From positions 52,032-116,031 of the forward strand of contig SAIX01000065.1 in NCBI GenBank assembly GCA_004028765.1: a stretch of 64,000 nucleotides of DNA, read 5' to 3'. Made by a program: the position numbers and the translations under genes. The DNA is from Chitinophagaceae bacterium (lineage in GTDB: Bacteria > Bacteroidota > Bacteroidia > Chitinophagales > Chitinophagaceae). Shown piece by piece: positions 46,734-56,420 of the stretch. The notes below the pieces were generated by a model, which searched no databases, was not told the origin of the DNA, and was given only the letters and a program-made list of their open reading frames with translations. How positions within the stretch are numbered: the stretch's first letter is position 1; each line of letters starts with the position of its first letter.

Positions 46734-47684
46734 ATGAACTCCCCTGTTTGTAAGCTGTTCAATATTGAATATCCCATCATCCAGGCAGGTATGATCTGGG
46801 CCAGCGGATGGAAGCTGGCCAGCGCAGTAAGCAATGCCGGTGGGTTGGGATTGATCGGTGCGGGCAGCATGTATCCGGATGTATTGCGGGAACATATCCA
46901 GAAATGCAAAGCGGCCACCCATAAACCTTTCGGGGTAAATGTTCCTTTGCTGTATCCTTCTATCGAGGAACACATGAAGATCATCACGGAAGAAAAAGTT
47001 CCGGTTGTATTTACCAGTGCGGGTAATCCGAAAACATGGACAGGTTATTTAAAACAGCACAACCGCAAAGTGGTGCATGTGGTAAGCAGCAGCAAGTTTG
47101 CAAAAAAGGCAGAAGAGGCAGGCTGTGATGCGGTAGTGGCCGAAGGTTTTGAAGCAGGCGGGCACAATGGAAGAGAAGAAACCACCAGTTTTGTTTTGAT
47201 CCCGCTTGTAAGATCTGCTGTAAACATACCCGTTATTGCCGCTGGTGGAATTGCCACCGGAGAACAGATGCTGGCAGCTATGGTATTGGGCGCTGATGGC
47301 GTTCAGATCGGCAGCCGTTTTGTTTGCACACCGGAAGCTTCCTCTCACCCTGCTTTTAAAGAAGCTGTGATGAAAGCCGGTGAAGGAGATACTTTATTGA
47401 GCATGAAAAAACTGGTGCCTGTGCGCTTGCTGAAAAATAATTTTTTTACAGCGATACAGCAGGCAGAAGCCCGTGGCGCAGATGAAGAAGAATTAAAGAA
47501 TATCCTTGGCCGTGCCCGTGCAAAGAAAGGGATGTTTGAAGGCGATCTTTCCGAAGGCGAACTGGAAATAGGCCAGGTAAGCGCGATGATCCACGAAATA
47601 AAACCTGCAGCGGATGTAGTAAAAGAGATCTGGGAATCGTTTTGTAAGGCGAAGAAAAAATCAATGAATGATAGTAGATGCTGA
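46734..47684 (+). CDS. Nitronate monooxygenase-like / 2-nitropropane dioxygenase-family flavoprotein
   Basis: 316 residues, FMN-binding TIM barrel. Seen: PIIQAGMIWASGWKLASAVSNAGGLGLIG at the start of the barrel, PFGVNVPLL, AVVAEGFEAGGHNGREE (conserved His of the family), IPVIAAGGIATGEQM and GADGVQIGSRF (FMN phosphate site). Members oxidise nitronates, or act as enoyl reductases (FabK) in some bacteria. FabK is an alternative, and neither neighbour helps decide. The C-terminus ends in a Lys-rich tail just before the repeat region. Confidence 0.85.
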   Translation: MNSPVCKLFNIEYPIIQAGMIWASGWKLASAVSNAGGLGLIGAGSMYPDVLREHIQKCKAATHKPFGVNVPLLYPSIEEHMKIITEEKVPVVFTSAGNPKTWTGYLKQHNRKVVHVVSSSKFAKKAEEAGCDAVVAEGFEAGGHNGREETTSFVLIPLVRSAVNIPVIAAGGIATGEQMLAAMVLGADGVQIGSRFVCTPEASSHPAFKEAVMKAGEGDTLLSMKKLVPVRLLKNNFFTAIQQAEARGADEEELKNILGRARAKKGMFEGDLSEGELEIGQVSAMIHEIKPAADVVKEIWESFCKAKKKSMNDSRC

Positions 47685-47909
47685 ATGCCTAACGCTAAAG
47701 GCTGAACGCTTGGTTAGTTTGTGGTGAAGATTTTCGCCTTCAATAATGAAAATTATTTCCCTTTAAAAAATACTTGCCATACCTGCCTACCGAATAATCG
47801 TTCTGCGTTAAATAAAGATGTAAAATGCTAAATGCTGTACGCTTGATTTGTTTGCATGAATGGTTTGTGTATCTACTATGCAAACAAATCAAGCGTTCAG
47901 CATTCAGTC
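47685..47909. repeat. Intergenic region with a 26-bp palindrome and GCTGAACGC units
   Basis: Arms at 47832-47857 and 47878-47903 are inverse copies with one mismatch (26 bp, 20-nt loop), containing GCTTGATTTGTTTGCAT. Upstream, at 47685-47720, are GCTGAATGCC and GCTGAACGCTTGGTTAG words, which match words at 7709-7770 and 22450-22475. The gap lies between convergent genes. Confidence 0.75.
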
Positions 47910-48668
47910 TTATTCTTTATAAAAATAAATCCCGTCTGCCTGCGAAACAGATGACAGCGAGAGATCGTTGATACAAATATTTTCCGGTAAGCTGGCACAG
48001 TAATAGGCTACATCGGCAATATCATTCGCATACAAAGGAGTAAAACCATCATATATCTGTTTGGCTTTGCCCTCATCCCCCTTAAAACGTACAAGCGAAA
48101 ATTCTGTTTCTGCTGCACCGGGATGTATCGCAGTCACTTTTATTCGCTGCGGCAGCAGGTCGATACGCATGGATTTGCTGAGTGCATCCAGTGCATGTTT
48201 GCTTGCACAATAACCATTCCCTTCCTTGTAAACAAGTTTACCGGCAACAGAGCCCATATTGATGATATGCCCTTTCTTTCTTTTGATCATATAGGGCAGC
48301 ACCGCTTTGGTTACATACATCACCCCTTTCACATTGGTATCAAGCATGGTTTCCCAATCAGTGAGATCTGCATTTTCAAAACTGTCGCGGCCAAGCGCAA
48401 GGCCGGCATTGTTCACCAGCACATCTATCGTTTGCCATTCACCTGGTATGGATCCGATCGCTTTAAAAACAGCTTCGCGGTTCTGTACATCAAAGACGAG
48501 TGATAATATTTTTACGCCATATTGCTGTGTCAGTTCAGTTGAAAGCGCATCAAGCCTTTCCTTTCTTCTTCCTGTGATAATACAATTCCAGCCATTGGCG
48601 GCAAATTTTTCTGCGATCGCTTTACCAAAACCAGAAGTGGCACCTGTAATGAGTATTGTTTTTTCCAT
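47910..48668 (-). CDS. Short-chain dehydrogenase/reductase (YdfG-like)
   Basis: 252 residues from the ATG at 48668. Classical SDR: cofactor motif TGATSGFGKAIA (8-19), an Arg-rich segment TGRRKERLDALS suggesting NADP, VLVNNAGLALGRD, catalytic Ser in INMGSVAG, and Tyr/Lys in YCASKHAL. The order and length resemble E. coli YdfG, a 3-hydroxy acid / serine dehydrogenase, but the substrate cannot be set from sequence. A -7 box lies 18 nt upstream. The gene is monocistronic. Confidence 0.9.
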   Translation of the reverse strand: MEKTILITGATSGFGKAIAEKFAANGWNCIITGRRKERLDALSTELTQQYGVKILSLVFDVQNREAVFKAIGSIPGEWQTIDVLVNNAGLALGRDSFENADLTDWETMLDTNVKGVMYVTKAVLPYMIKRKKGHIINMGSVAGKLVYKEGNGYCASKHALDALSKSMRIDLLPQRIKVTAIHPGAAETEFSLVRFKGDEGKAKQIYDGFTPLYANDIADVAYYCASLPENICINDLSLSSVSQADGIYFYKE

Positions 48669-48686
48669 ACGATATAAATGTGGATG

Positions 48687-48694
48687 CAAAACTA
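48687..48694 (-). promoter_or_regulatory. -7 promoter box (TAGTTTTG) for the SDR gene
   Basis: Exact TAnnTTTG match on the minus strand, ending 18 nt before the ATG at 48668. It supports that start over the upstream ATG at 48689, which lies within the box. Confidence 0.55.
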
Positions 48695-48728
48695 AGGGAT
48701 ACGGCCCGTAACGGAATACAGCTGAACA

Positions 48729-51410
48729 TTACCTGATCAATACTACCGTTCCTTTCCGGAAAACAACCCGCCCTTTAAAATCGGTTCCCTGTGCCTGGTA
48801 TACATAGGCGCCGCTGGGTTGTGCCACACCCCCAAAGTTTCCATCCCATCCTTTGTTGATTTCATTGGTGGTGAAAACAAGCTGTCCCCAGCGGTTGTAG
48901 ATACTGAAGAAATTAAATTTACTGATGCCTATTAGGGTTGGCCTGATCACATCATTCCTTCCGTCACCATTGGGCGTAAAAGCGGAGGGAACTAAAATAT
49001 CGGGGCCGTTTTTAAATACACGGATGGTGATATTGTCTGAAGCAGAACAACCCCCCTGGCTTACTTTAACCGTATATGTGATGGAGTCGATGCTGTTGTC
49101 AAAAGTGGCAACTGGATTTGCAATCGTAGGATCGCTCAGGAAACTGATCGGCGACCATGCATACGAAGCACCACCGCTTGCCTGCAACTGCAAAGGTTCA
49201 TTGGGAACAGCAGAAGTATCGTTACCCGCGAATGCCCGTATGGGTGGTATCACAGTTACCACAATGGTATCGGTTTGTGGCTTGGGGCAGCCTACGGTAT
49301 CTGTTACCCGCAAAACATAGGCAGTTGTTTTGGTGGGGCCCGCCAATGGAGTCAATGTTTTTTCGTTTACCAGCGATGATGTGGGCGACCAGCTGAATAC
49401 CGACCCCGTGATATTGGCGTTTAATGTTGTTCTGCCTCCATAACAAATGGTTACATCGCTGCCGGCATTAGCGGCGGGATAGGGCGCCACTTTCACGATG
49501 ATACTGTCAGACGATTGGCATTTACCAAGATTGGCGATCACTTTGTATTGTGTATTCACCAATGGTTTTACCAAAGGATATTTTACGGAACTGATTTTTT
49601 CACCCGCAGTGGATGAACTCCATACATAACTCAATGCATCACTGGTGGGATGCAGGGTAAAACTGTCGGTTTTACAAATGCCTGTATCTGGGCCAAGGTT
49701 TACGGTAATAAAGGGCAAAACATTCACCGTAACCGAATCGGTATTGGCACAGCCATTGTCGTTTACAGATACATAATATTTGGTAGTGTCTTTCGGGAAT
49801 ACGAGTGGCGATGAAGTATTGCTGTTTAGTATCCGCAGTTTATTCGGCCCGTTGATGGGCGTCCACAGCACCGTTCCGCTGGTAATGTTAACGCGGAGTG
49901 CCAGTGTATCGATACTGCAGATCAGTGTATCGCGGAAGGGTAGGCTTAAAGTGGGCTTATCTACAATCGTTACCGATCGCACAACTGTATCAATACAACC
50001 GATACTGTTACCTACAATTAGTTTTACCTGGACAGATGCAGGAGCAGGGTATTTCCACGCAGTATCTTTTGATCTTGCTGTATCCGCGTTGCTCGAAAGG
50101 TCTCCGAAATCCCATAACCTGGAATTCACAAAACCATATTTTGATTTGGTTGTGTCTGAAAACAGGTAGTTTTTCAAAAAACAACTACCTGTTACCGTAA
50201 AACCAGGAACAAAACCGGGATACACTTTTACCTGTGAACTTGCTGAATCAAGGCATCCGTTGACAGAAGTTACTTTTAATTTAACCGTGTATGTACCACT
50301 GTCTTTGCCGCTCTGCAGGTAATCATATGTGGGGGAAGGGTTGCTGGAAGTGTCAGTTGTCAGGTTCGGAACCCCAAAATCCCACAGGTATTTTACTATT
50401 CCGCTACTGGTTGATTCGTTCTGAAACTGAAGGGTGGTTCCATTACAAGTAATATATGTTGGCTTTAATAACGCTCCGGCAAGGGTACAATTTGATACAA
50501 TCAGTGTAAAATCCTTTCGGTGTTGGGAGATCAGTGTGCCGTTTCTCCACTCCCCGATACAAACAGAAACTACGTACCTGCCTGCTGATGGGGCAGTTCC
50601 TGAAATAATACCCGTTACAGGATCGATGGTTACCCCATTTCCCAGCGGAGCAGTGCCAGAAAATCCCGGCTGATAGGTTACAGGATTGTATGGGGGAGAG
50701 GTATAATTTACATCTGCCGCGGCAGTGGTTTGACCACGGTCGTAAGCAGCACAAAATCCGTATGAAAGGGAATCACCAGCATCAGGATCTGTTGCACTGA
50801 AATCGAGTTTGAACGGACTGTTCTGGCAAACCAGTGTTGTATCTTTTAATGCAAAAACAGGACTTGAATTTGTACCCGTCGGCAAAGAGAGTGTGCCAGG
50901 AATCTGTCCGGTATAGGTTGCGCCTTCACCTGTTTGTGATTGGCCACCTGAATTAATAAAAGTCTGGGCCACAATATTATCAATCCCCGTAGTTCTGCAA
51001 CAGGTTTGGAACATAGCGATATACCCACCGGCCGAATTGGGTAGATCCTGTGTAAATGTAAATACACCAACCTGGTAGCAAACCGTGGGTGGGTTATTGA
51101 TACAGGGATTAGGTGTGGTAAGCTGAAGTTGCTGAAAACTTGTTCTTGCTACGGTAATTTGCGGACCAACCTGCGAATAAGGGGCACTGTTACTGTAAAT
51201 CGCCATAACAACACTGGTTGGCATAGGGGCAATATTTGCACCGGATGCACCACATTCTCTGAACAAACGTAAACTAATCTGGTAAGAAGAAGTATTTGCA
51301 GCGGAACCTGCACCCAGGTATTTATAATAAACTTCCCCCCCCGCTATATGACCAGCAAAGCTGTTAGCGGCTAACAGGGTTACCAATATCAGTACAAAAA
51401 TTTTTTTCAT
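48729..51410 (-). CDS. Large T9SS type B cargo protein with PKD-like repeats (copy 1)
   Basis: 893 residues. Signal peptide (1-19), then a cysteine-rich N-terminal beta domain (AGGEVYYKYLG...LFRECG...CCRTTG) of about 300 residues, several Ig/PKD-like repeats (with W-D-F-G and YPAP patterns) at about 330-790, and a gliding-motility-associated C-terminal domain, ILVPSAFTPNGDGRNDV...YNRWGQLVF...GAYVYQ...GTVVLIR. The last 90 residues are the type B signal for export by the type IX secretion system. The protein is probably displayed on or released from the cell surface, and adhesion is a guess. It is a paralogue of the next gene upstream. Confidence 0.9.
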   Translation of the reverse strand: MKKIFVLILVTLLAANSFAGHIAGGEVYYKYLGAGSAANTSSYQISLRLFRECGASGANIAPMPTSVVMAIYSNSAPYSQVGPQITVARTSFQQLQLTTPNPCINNPPTVCYQVGVFTFTQDLPNSAGGYIAMFQTCCRTTGIDNIVAQTFINSGGQSQTGEGATYTGQIPGTLSLPTGTNSSPVFALKDTTLVCQNSPFKLDFSATDPDAGDSLSYGFCAAYDRGQTTAAADVNYTSPPYNPVTYQPGFSGTAPLGNGVTIDPVTGIISGTAPSAGRYVVSVCIGEWRNGTLISQHRKDFTLIVSNCTLAGALLKPTYITCNGTTLQFQNESTSSGIVKYLWDFGVPNLTTDTSSNPSPTYDYLQSGKDSGTYTVKLKVTSVNGCLDSASSQVKVYPGFVPGFTVTGSCFLKNYLFSDTTKSKYGFVNSRLWDFGDLSSNADTARSKDTAWKYPAPASVQVKLIVGNSIGCIDTVVRSVTIVDKPTLSLPFRDTLICSIDTLALRVNITSGTVLWTPINGPNKLRILNSNTSSPLVFPKDTTKYYVSVNDNGCANTDSVTVNVLPFITVNLGPDTGICKTDSFTLHPTSDALSYVWSSSTAGEKISSVKYPLVKPLVNTQYKVIANLGKCQSSDSIIVKVAPYPAANAGSDVTICYGGRTTLNANITGSVFSWSPTSSLVNEKTLTPLAGPTKTTAYVLRVTDTVGCPKPQTDTIVVTVIPPIRAFAGNDTSAVPNEPLQLQASGGASYAWSPISFLSDPTIANPVATFDNSIDSITYTVKVSQGGCSASDNITIRVFKNGPDILVPSAFTPNGDGRNDVIRPTLIGISKFNFFSIYNRWGQLVFTTNEINKGWDGNFGGVAQPSGAYVYQAQGTDFKGRVVFRKGTVVLIR

Positions 51411-51567
51411 GCCCTTCGGTCGTCAATTTACTCACTATCTGTTGGATGGCAGCCTGTTTTCAAAAAGCTGTGCCTTATTTAACGCATCTGCAACAGGGTG
51501 CTGAAGTAAATAAATAAGACAGGAAACCGGACGATTTTGTTGCCCGGAGAAATGACAGGACCCTGTT

Positions 51568-54177
51568 TTAACGGATCAGTACCGCTGTTCCTTTGCGGTA
51601 AATGGTTTTACCTGTGTAATCAGCTCCTTCCGCTGAGTAAACATAAGCACCCGGTGGCTGAAGGGCCCCTTTAAAAGTACCATCCCAGCCCCTGCCTGTT
51701 TCTGTGGTACTGAAAAGCAACTGTCCCCAGCGGCTGTACACGTTAAAATATTTCAACTGGCTGATCCCATACATAAAGGGGCGCAATACATCGTTCTTTC
51801 CATCCCCGTTCGGGGTAAAGGCCGAAGGCACCAGTATATCCGGCCCCGATTTAAAAACACGGATCACAATTTCATCATCTCCATAACAGCCATTGGCATC
51901 ATATACCCTCAGTTTGTATTTTACCGAATCGGCACTGCCATCGGAAGTGAAAACTGGGTTTGGAATCGATGGATCGCTCAATCCGGTTTCGGGGCTCCAG
52001 ATATACCTCGAACCACCACTGGCCTGTAACTGCAGCGGCTGACCAGGGATGCTTACTGTATCATTTCCCGCATTGGCTGGTACTTTGGGCGCTACGGTAA
52101 CCACAACAGTATCCGTTACGGTTTTTAAACAGCCGCTTGTATCCACCACTTTTAATAAATAGGCTGTTGTTTTTACCGGACCGGCAACCGGGTTGGCACT
52201 GGTTGGGTTTAGTAAACTGCTGGTGGGTGTCCAGTTGATCTTATCTGCCACCACCACACTCCGCAATTGTATCCGGCTGCCAAAACAGATCACGGTATCC
52301 GGCCCTGCCATGGCAATGGGATAGGGTGCAACAGTAATCACCATACTGTCCCTGTCCTGGCATTTGCCAAGATTGGCTGTAACATAATATTTCGTGTTTA
52401 CCAATGGTTGCACCAACGGATTTTTTACAGCGCTGATATTGCCTGCCGGCACACTGTTCCATTGATAGCTCAATGCATAACTCACAGGTTTCAACTGCAC
52501 AAAATCTGTTTTGCAGATCAGGGTATCCTTGCCAAGATCCACTTTAATAAATGGCAATACGTTCACCATCACCGAGTCGGTATTGGTGCAACCATTATCA
52601 CTCAGTGTCACATAATATTTTGTTGTGTCTTTAGGGAATACAAGAGGATTGGCTGTATTGGCGCCAAGGATATTTTTATTGGGCGCCCAGGCATAAGTGC
52701 CGGTATTGGATACCTTGATCGGGAGTGTATCGATGCTGCAGATGAGTGTGTCACGGAAGGGCAATTGTAACTGTGGTTTATCATTTACATCCAGCACTTT
52801 GTAAACGGTATCGATGCAACCCTTGCTGCTGGTAACGATCAGTGATGCGGTTGCAGAAAGCACCCGCGGGTATTTGTACTGCGGGTTCTGAATGGATGAT
52901 GTATCTGTGTCAACCAGCGGATCCCCGAAATCCCATTGCCAGCTATCCACCTTTCCATACCTCGCAAAGGTTTTATCTGTAAAAAGAAAAGGATTCTGGT
53001 AACAGCTTCCGCTGATGGTGAATGCTGGCGTAAATCCCGGATATACATATACCTGCGTGCTGTCGCTCCCGGTACATCCCTGCGGGCCGTTTACAGTGAG
53101 GGTAGCCGTGTAACGGCCGGTATCCTGGTAATGATAATCCACAACAGGTTTGTCGGAAGTTCCCCCGATCTTATCCCCGAAAGTCCATTGATAAGAAGTA
53201 ATGAGAGAGGAAGTGGAAAGGTTTTCAAAATGCACCACGGAATCTTTGCATTGAATTGTTTTAGGCGGAAGTACCGCTTCAATAAAATCGCAACTCTGCA
53301 CTTTTAACAAGAAATCTTTCCTGTGTTCTGATATGGCAATTCCTTTTCTCCATTCGGTGATACATACATTCACCACATATCCCACACGGGTACCGGCCGG
53401 TGGCGCAATGCCGCTGATGATGCCCGTGGTACGGTTAATGGTTACACCGCTACCCAATGGGGATGCACCAAAATAGGGTGCGGCATAGGGTAATGGTATC
53501 AGGTTCAGTATTGCGGGTGGCGGCGCGTTATTGCCAGCCCCGCCGGAAGTAAAAGCGTCACAAAATGTATAGGTAAGCGAATCACCGTCACTGTCGGTGG
53601 CGCCAAAATCGAGTACAAAACGTTTGCTGGCACATACGAGTACAGTGTCGCGTACAAAAAACTGCGGACTGCTGTTATGCCCGTTCGGCAAAACATTGGT
53701 GCCGGGGATTTTTGTGATATAGTTGCTGCCAACATTGGTGGCCACAGAAAGATTGGTGATATTGTCTGTACGGCAGCAGCCATTTCGTGAAAGTGTATAA
53801 CCGGAGGCATTATCGGGCAGGACGATGGTATTGGAATACAGCGCAACCTGGTAACAAACATTCACATTACCCACCAGGCATGGTATAGAGGATGTATTCA
53901 GAGAAATGCTGGATACGTTTGAAACAAGTGTAAGGTTCAGGTTGGTGACATTTGAATTGGTGGCATTGGAATAAATACCCACGGTAACGGGTTCGTTCTC
54001 GAGCAATGGCCCCGGCGAATTACATTCCCTGAACAGCCGTAACGTAATGCGGTAATTGCTGGAATTGCCCCCGGCAGGCCCGAGATATTCATAAAACAAT
54101 TCCCCACCCGCCACATGCCTTGCCATAGCAGGAAATGCAATGCAGAATAATATACATATGAAGAACCCTTTCTTCAT
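51568..54177 (-). CDS. Large T9SS type B cargo protein with PKD-like repeats (copy 2)
   Basis: 869 residues, the same layout as its neighbour: signal peptide, cysteine-rich N-terminal domain (AGGELFYEYLGPAGG, LFRECNSPG), PKD-like repeats and a type B C-terminal signal (ILVPSAFTPNGDGKNDV). Some segments are nearly identical between the two, such as LPFRDTLICSIDTL and LVFPKDTTKYYV, while other repeats differ. This suggests duplication followed by drift or gene conversion. It lies 19 bp downstream of an alpha/beta hydrolase gene and may be part of that operon (hydrolase, DUF4105). Confidence 0.9.
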   Translation of the reverse strand: MKKGFFICILFCIAFPAMARHVAGGELFYEYLGPAGGNSSNYRITLRLFRECNSPGPLLENEPVTVGIYSNATNSNVTNLNLTLVSNVSSISLNTSSIPCLVGNVNVCYQVALYSNTIVLPDNASGYTLSRNGCCRTDNITNLSVATNVGSNYITKIPGTNVLPNGHNSSPQFFVRDTVLVCASKRFVLDFGATDSDGDSLTYTFCDAFTSGGAGNNAPPPAILNLIPLPYAAPYFGASPLGSGVTINRTTGIISGIAPPAGTRVGYVVNVCITEWRKGIAISEHRKDFLLKVQSCDFIEAVLPPKTIQCKDSVVHFENLSTSSLITSYQWTFGDKIGGTSDKPVVDYHYQDTGRYTATLTVNGPQGCTGSDSTQVYVYPGFTPAFTISGSCYQNPFLFTDKTFARYGKVDSWQWDFGDPLVDTDTSSIQNPQYKYPRVLSATASLIVTSSKGCIDTVYKVLDVNDKPQLQLPFRDTLICSIDTLPIKVSNTGTYAWAPNKNILGANTANPLVFPKDTTKYYVTLSDNGCTNTDSVMVNVLPFIKVDLGKDTLICKTDFVQLKPVSYALSYQWNSVPAGNISAVKNPLVQPLVNTKYYVTANLGKCQDRDSMVITVAPYPIAMAGPDTVICFGSRIQLRSVVVADKINWTPTSSLLNPTSANPVAGPVKTTAYLLKVVDTSGCLKTVTDTVVVTVAPKVPANAGNDTVSIPGQPLQLQASGGSRYIWSPETGLSDPSIPNPVFTSDGSADSVKYKLRVYDANGCYGDDEIVIRVFKSGPDILVPSAFTPNGDGKNDVLRPFMYGISQLKYFNVYSRWGQLLFSTTETGRGWDGTFKGALQPPGAYVYSAEGADYTGKTIYRKGTAVLIR

Positions 54178-54196
54178 ACTACCGGATTAAAATTCA

Positions 54197-55003
54197 TTAG
54201 GAGTGGATGAATGCCAGCAGCAGTTGGTTCAGTTGGTCTGTCGCTTCCCACATTCCCATATGCCCCGTACCTTGAAGTACATGAATATACGAAATATCAG
54301 GGAGTATCGATTGCTTCAGCACATCTTCCATTGGTGCAGCAGTATCTTCAGTACCCATAACGAATAGTACCGGGTGGCGGTTGCCTTTGAGTATATCTGT
54401 CCTGTCGGGCCGCAATAACATGGCCCTGTAATATTGCTGAAGGGCTTCTTTGGTAAAACCCTGCCCTGCTTCGATCAGTTCCTGCAGCTTATGCGGATAT
54501 GTTTCCTTAAAGTTTTTCCCGAATAAATTAGGGATGGTGTTTTTGAGGAATGCATGCGCACCGTAGCCCTCTATCACACCAATCGCTTTTTGGCGCATGG
54601 CTTTTTTTTCTTCACTGTCTGCAAAGGCAGTGGAATGTACCAATCCGAATGATTTTATTTTTTCAGGATGCTGTTCCGCAAAACTGAGCGTGATATAGCC
54701 TCCCATGCTATGGCCTAGCATGATCACCGGTGCCTTGGCTTCTTTATCTAACAGTGCTTTTATGGCAGCCGCATAATCATCTATTGTTACAGGTTTGTTT
54801 TTATGGGGTGATAAAAGCAAACCTGATTTCCCGGAACCCGGCAGATCGGGTACAATCAACCGGCAATACGGTTGCAAAAAAGAAACCTGGTTATCCCAGG
54901 TATGGCTGTCTTCCCCAAAACCATGCAGTAAAACCACATCCTGCCCCGTACCATACACTTCGTATGAAATGATCGTGTCAGCGTATACAAACTGTTCAGG
55001 CAT
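54197..55003 (-). CDS. Alpha/beta hydrolase, likely cytoplasmic
   Basis: 268 residues. Seen: VVLLHGFGEDSHTWDNQV (oxyanion), VPDLPGSGKSGLL, the nucleophile elbow LGHSMGGYITLS (Ser about 98), FVMGTEDTAAPMEDV (Asp) and GTGHMGMWEATDQL (His). There is no signal peptide or membrane segment. The fold fits epoxide-hydrolase- or esterase-like enzymes such as the MhpC/BioH group, but the substrate is not assignable. It overlaps the DUF4105 gene upstream by 8 bp, which indicates translational coupling. Confidence 0.88.
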   Translation of the reverse strand: MPEQFVYADTIISYEVYGTGQDVVLLHGFGEDSHTWDNQVSFLQPYCRLIVPDLPGSGKSGLLLSPHKNKPVTIDDYAAAIKALLDKEAKAPVIMLGHSMGGYITLSFAEQHPEKIKSFGLVHSTAFADSEEKKAMRQKAIGVIEGYGAHAFLKNTIPNLFGKNFKETYPHKLQELIEAGQGFTKEALQQYYRAMLLRPDRTDILKGNRHPVLFVMGTEDTAAPMEDVLKQSILPDISYIHVLQGTGHMGMWEATDQLNQLLLAFIHS

Positions 55004-56156
55004 GGACGGTTTGTTTTTTGATGATCGATAGATAACGGATGATCAACAAAGCAAGAATGGGTGTTAACGAAAAATTGATATCCTGCGGTAAAATATTCCC
55101 CGAAAAAACAACCAATATCGCTGTAAGTGGCCAGGCGATACGCAGGTAGGTCGTTAGCCATTTTTTTCTTTTCAGAAATGCGAATGCCGCCACAAGGTTG
55201 GTTGGTAAAGCCCATAACAGGTTGGTATTGCCAGCGCAGGATCTGTGATCGGTGCCAAACCACATAAACAGAAGAAAACAACCCAGCAGCCCTGTGAGTA
55301 ACAGCCATATAAAATCATGGACCCGCATAAATCTTACGAGCCTGTTTTTTTTCGAGAATGATAAAACAAGTATCAATACAGTATAGACGGAGAAAAGGAT
55401 CAGCGGCTGGTTTTGAAAAGCCTCCTGACGGTTTTCCCCTTTGTTGAGGATTTTTTTTTCTTCGAGAAAGGATGTGGTGGCTGCACTGTCGATCCCCTTC
55501 ATCAGGTAATCCGGCAGGAACATGGATTGATCGGTGTTTACTTTTTTATCGATCGGGCTTCCGAGCACAATATCGATCCCCAGTTTGCTCCACGACTGGT
55601 TGCCTTTGTTGAGATACTCGTGCAGCATGTCCCGGAAACTGGTTCCTTCCGGTACCAGTTGTGTGGTTACTTTGAAACCGGTTTGTTGTAATAAAATATC
55701 GCGGATCCGCGATGTGCAGTTATTATACAGGAAATCGTATTTGTAAAAACGGGCGGGTCCTGAAAGGGTTTGACTGAGGTAAGACTGGATCTTGATTTTT
55801 ACACTGTCCGGCAAACGCAGTACCTGTTCGGTTACATCCCTTTTCTCCACTTGGTATTCATATAAAAAAGAGGGGAGATCTGATACGGATAAAAAATAAT
55901 CCAGTTTGCCGCGCGTGAACTTGGTATAAAAATCTGGATCCGAAAAATCGAAAGTGCCGTAGTTGTAAACGATATCTGTTCCATGCACACTGTCGGTAAT
56001 GCGCAAAGCGGTATGGCCAAATGTGGAATACAATTCATCACCGGGTGAACAGGTGAGGATGCTGATACGCAGGTGGTGGCTGCTGTCGGCCTGCTGCGAC
56101 CATAATACAGTAGCGGAAACAATCAGAAAAGAAAAAATAAAGAGGAATTTTTTCAA
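54996..56156 (-). CDS. DUF4105 membrane protein
   Basis: 386 residues. Signal sequence (about 1-20), then a DUF4105 domain at about 25-190: ILTCSPGDELYSTFGHTALRI, YNYGTFDF, and YKYDFLYNNCTSRIRDIL with an invariant-looking Cys. The domain has a papain-like pattern of Cys and His, and the family is expected to be a periplasmic cysteine hydrolase, though this is not proven. The C-terminal third has four or five membrane helices. It overlaps the downstream hydrolase gene by 8 bp. Confidence 0.88.
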   Translation of the reverse strand: MKKFLFIFSFLIVSATVLWSQQADSSHHLRISILTCSPGDELYSTFGHTALRITDSVHGTDIVYNYGTFDFSDPDFYTKFTRGKLDYFLSVSDLPSFLYEYQVEKRDVTEQVLRLPDSVKIKIQSYLSQTLSGPARFYKYDFLYNNCTSRIRDILLQQTGFKVTTQLVPEGTSFRDMLHEYLNKGNQSWSKLGIDIVLGSPIDKKVNTDQSMFLPDYLMKGIDSAATTSFLEEKKILNKGENRQEAFQNQPLILFSVYTVLILVLSFSKKNRLVRFMRVHDFIWLLLTGLLGCFLLFMWFGTDHRSCAGNTNLLWALPTNLVAAFAFLKRKKWLTTYLRIAWPLTAILVVFSGNILPQDINFSLTPILALLIIRYLSIIKKQTVHA

Positions 56157-56220
56157 AGCCTTTTTTTGGAAAGTTACGGCTGTTTTGGCTTGATATTACT
56201 ATTGATACAATAATGAATGG

Positions 56221-56420
56221 TTGTTTTTATTTTCACTGCAGAGCCGCCGAGTGGCAGAGATTTCGCAGCGTTTTTCTTTGTGCTCTTTGTGTCTCCGTGA
56301 TGAAAAAAATGGATGCCACAAAATTCAAACAGCCTTTATGGCTGGATTTTTTACCACAGCGTCACAGAGATCGGGAGTTACAGAGAGTGATATATCTCAC
56401 AACTCAAAAAAATCACTCAA
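56221..56420. repeat. Gap with fragments of CACCGCAGAG-type repeat module
   Basis: CACTGCAGAGCCGCCGAG (56231-56248) followed by TTTCGCAGCG, then TTTGTGCTCTTTGTGTCTCC (56278-56297), and a further CACAGCGTCACAGAGATCGG word (56355-56374). These resemble the first module of the ordered element. No gene is seen here. Confidence 0.5.

Noticed and set aside
46734..47684. FabK enoyl-ACP reductase
   Set aside because: The family overlaps in motifs, but there is no fatty-acid gene neighbourhood and nitronate-monooxygenase-like is the safer call; not excluded.
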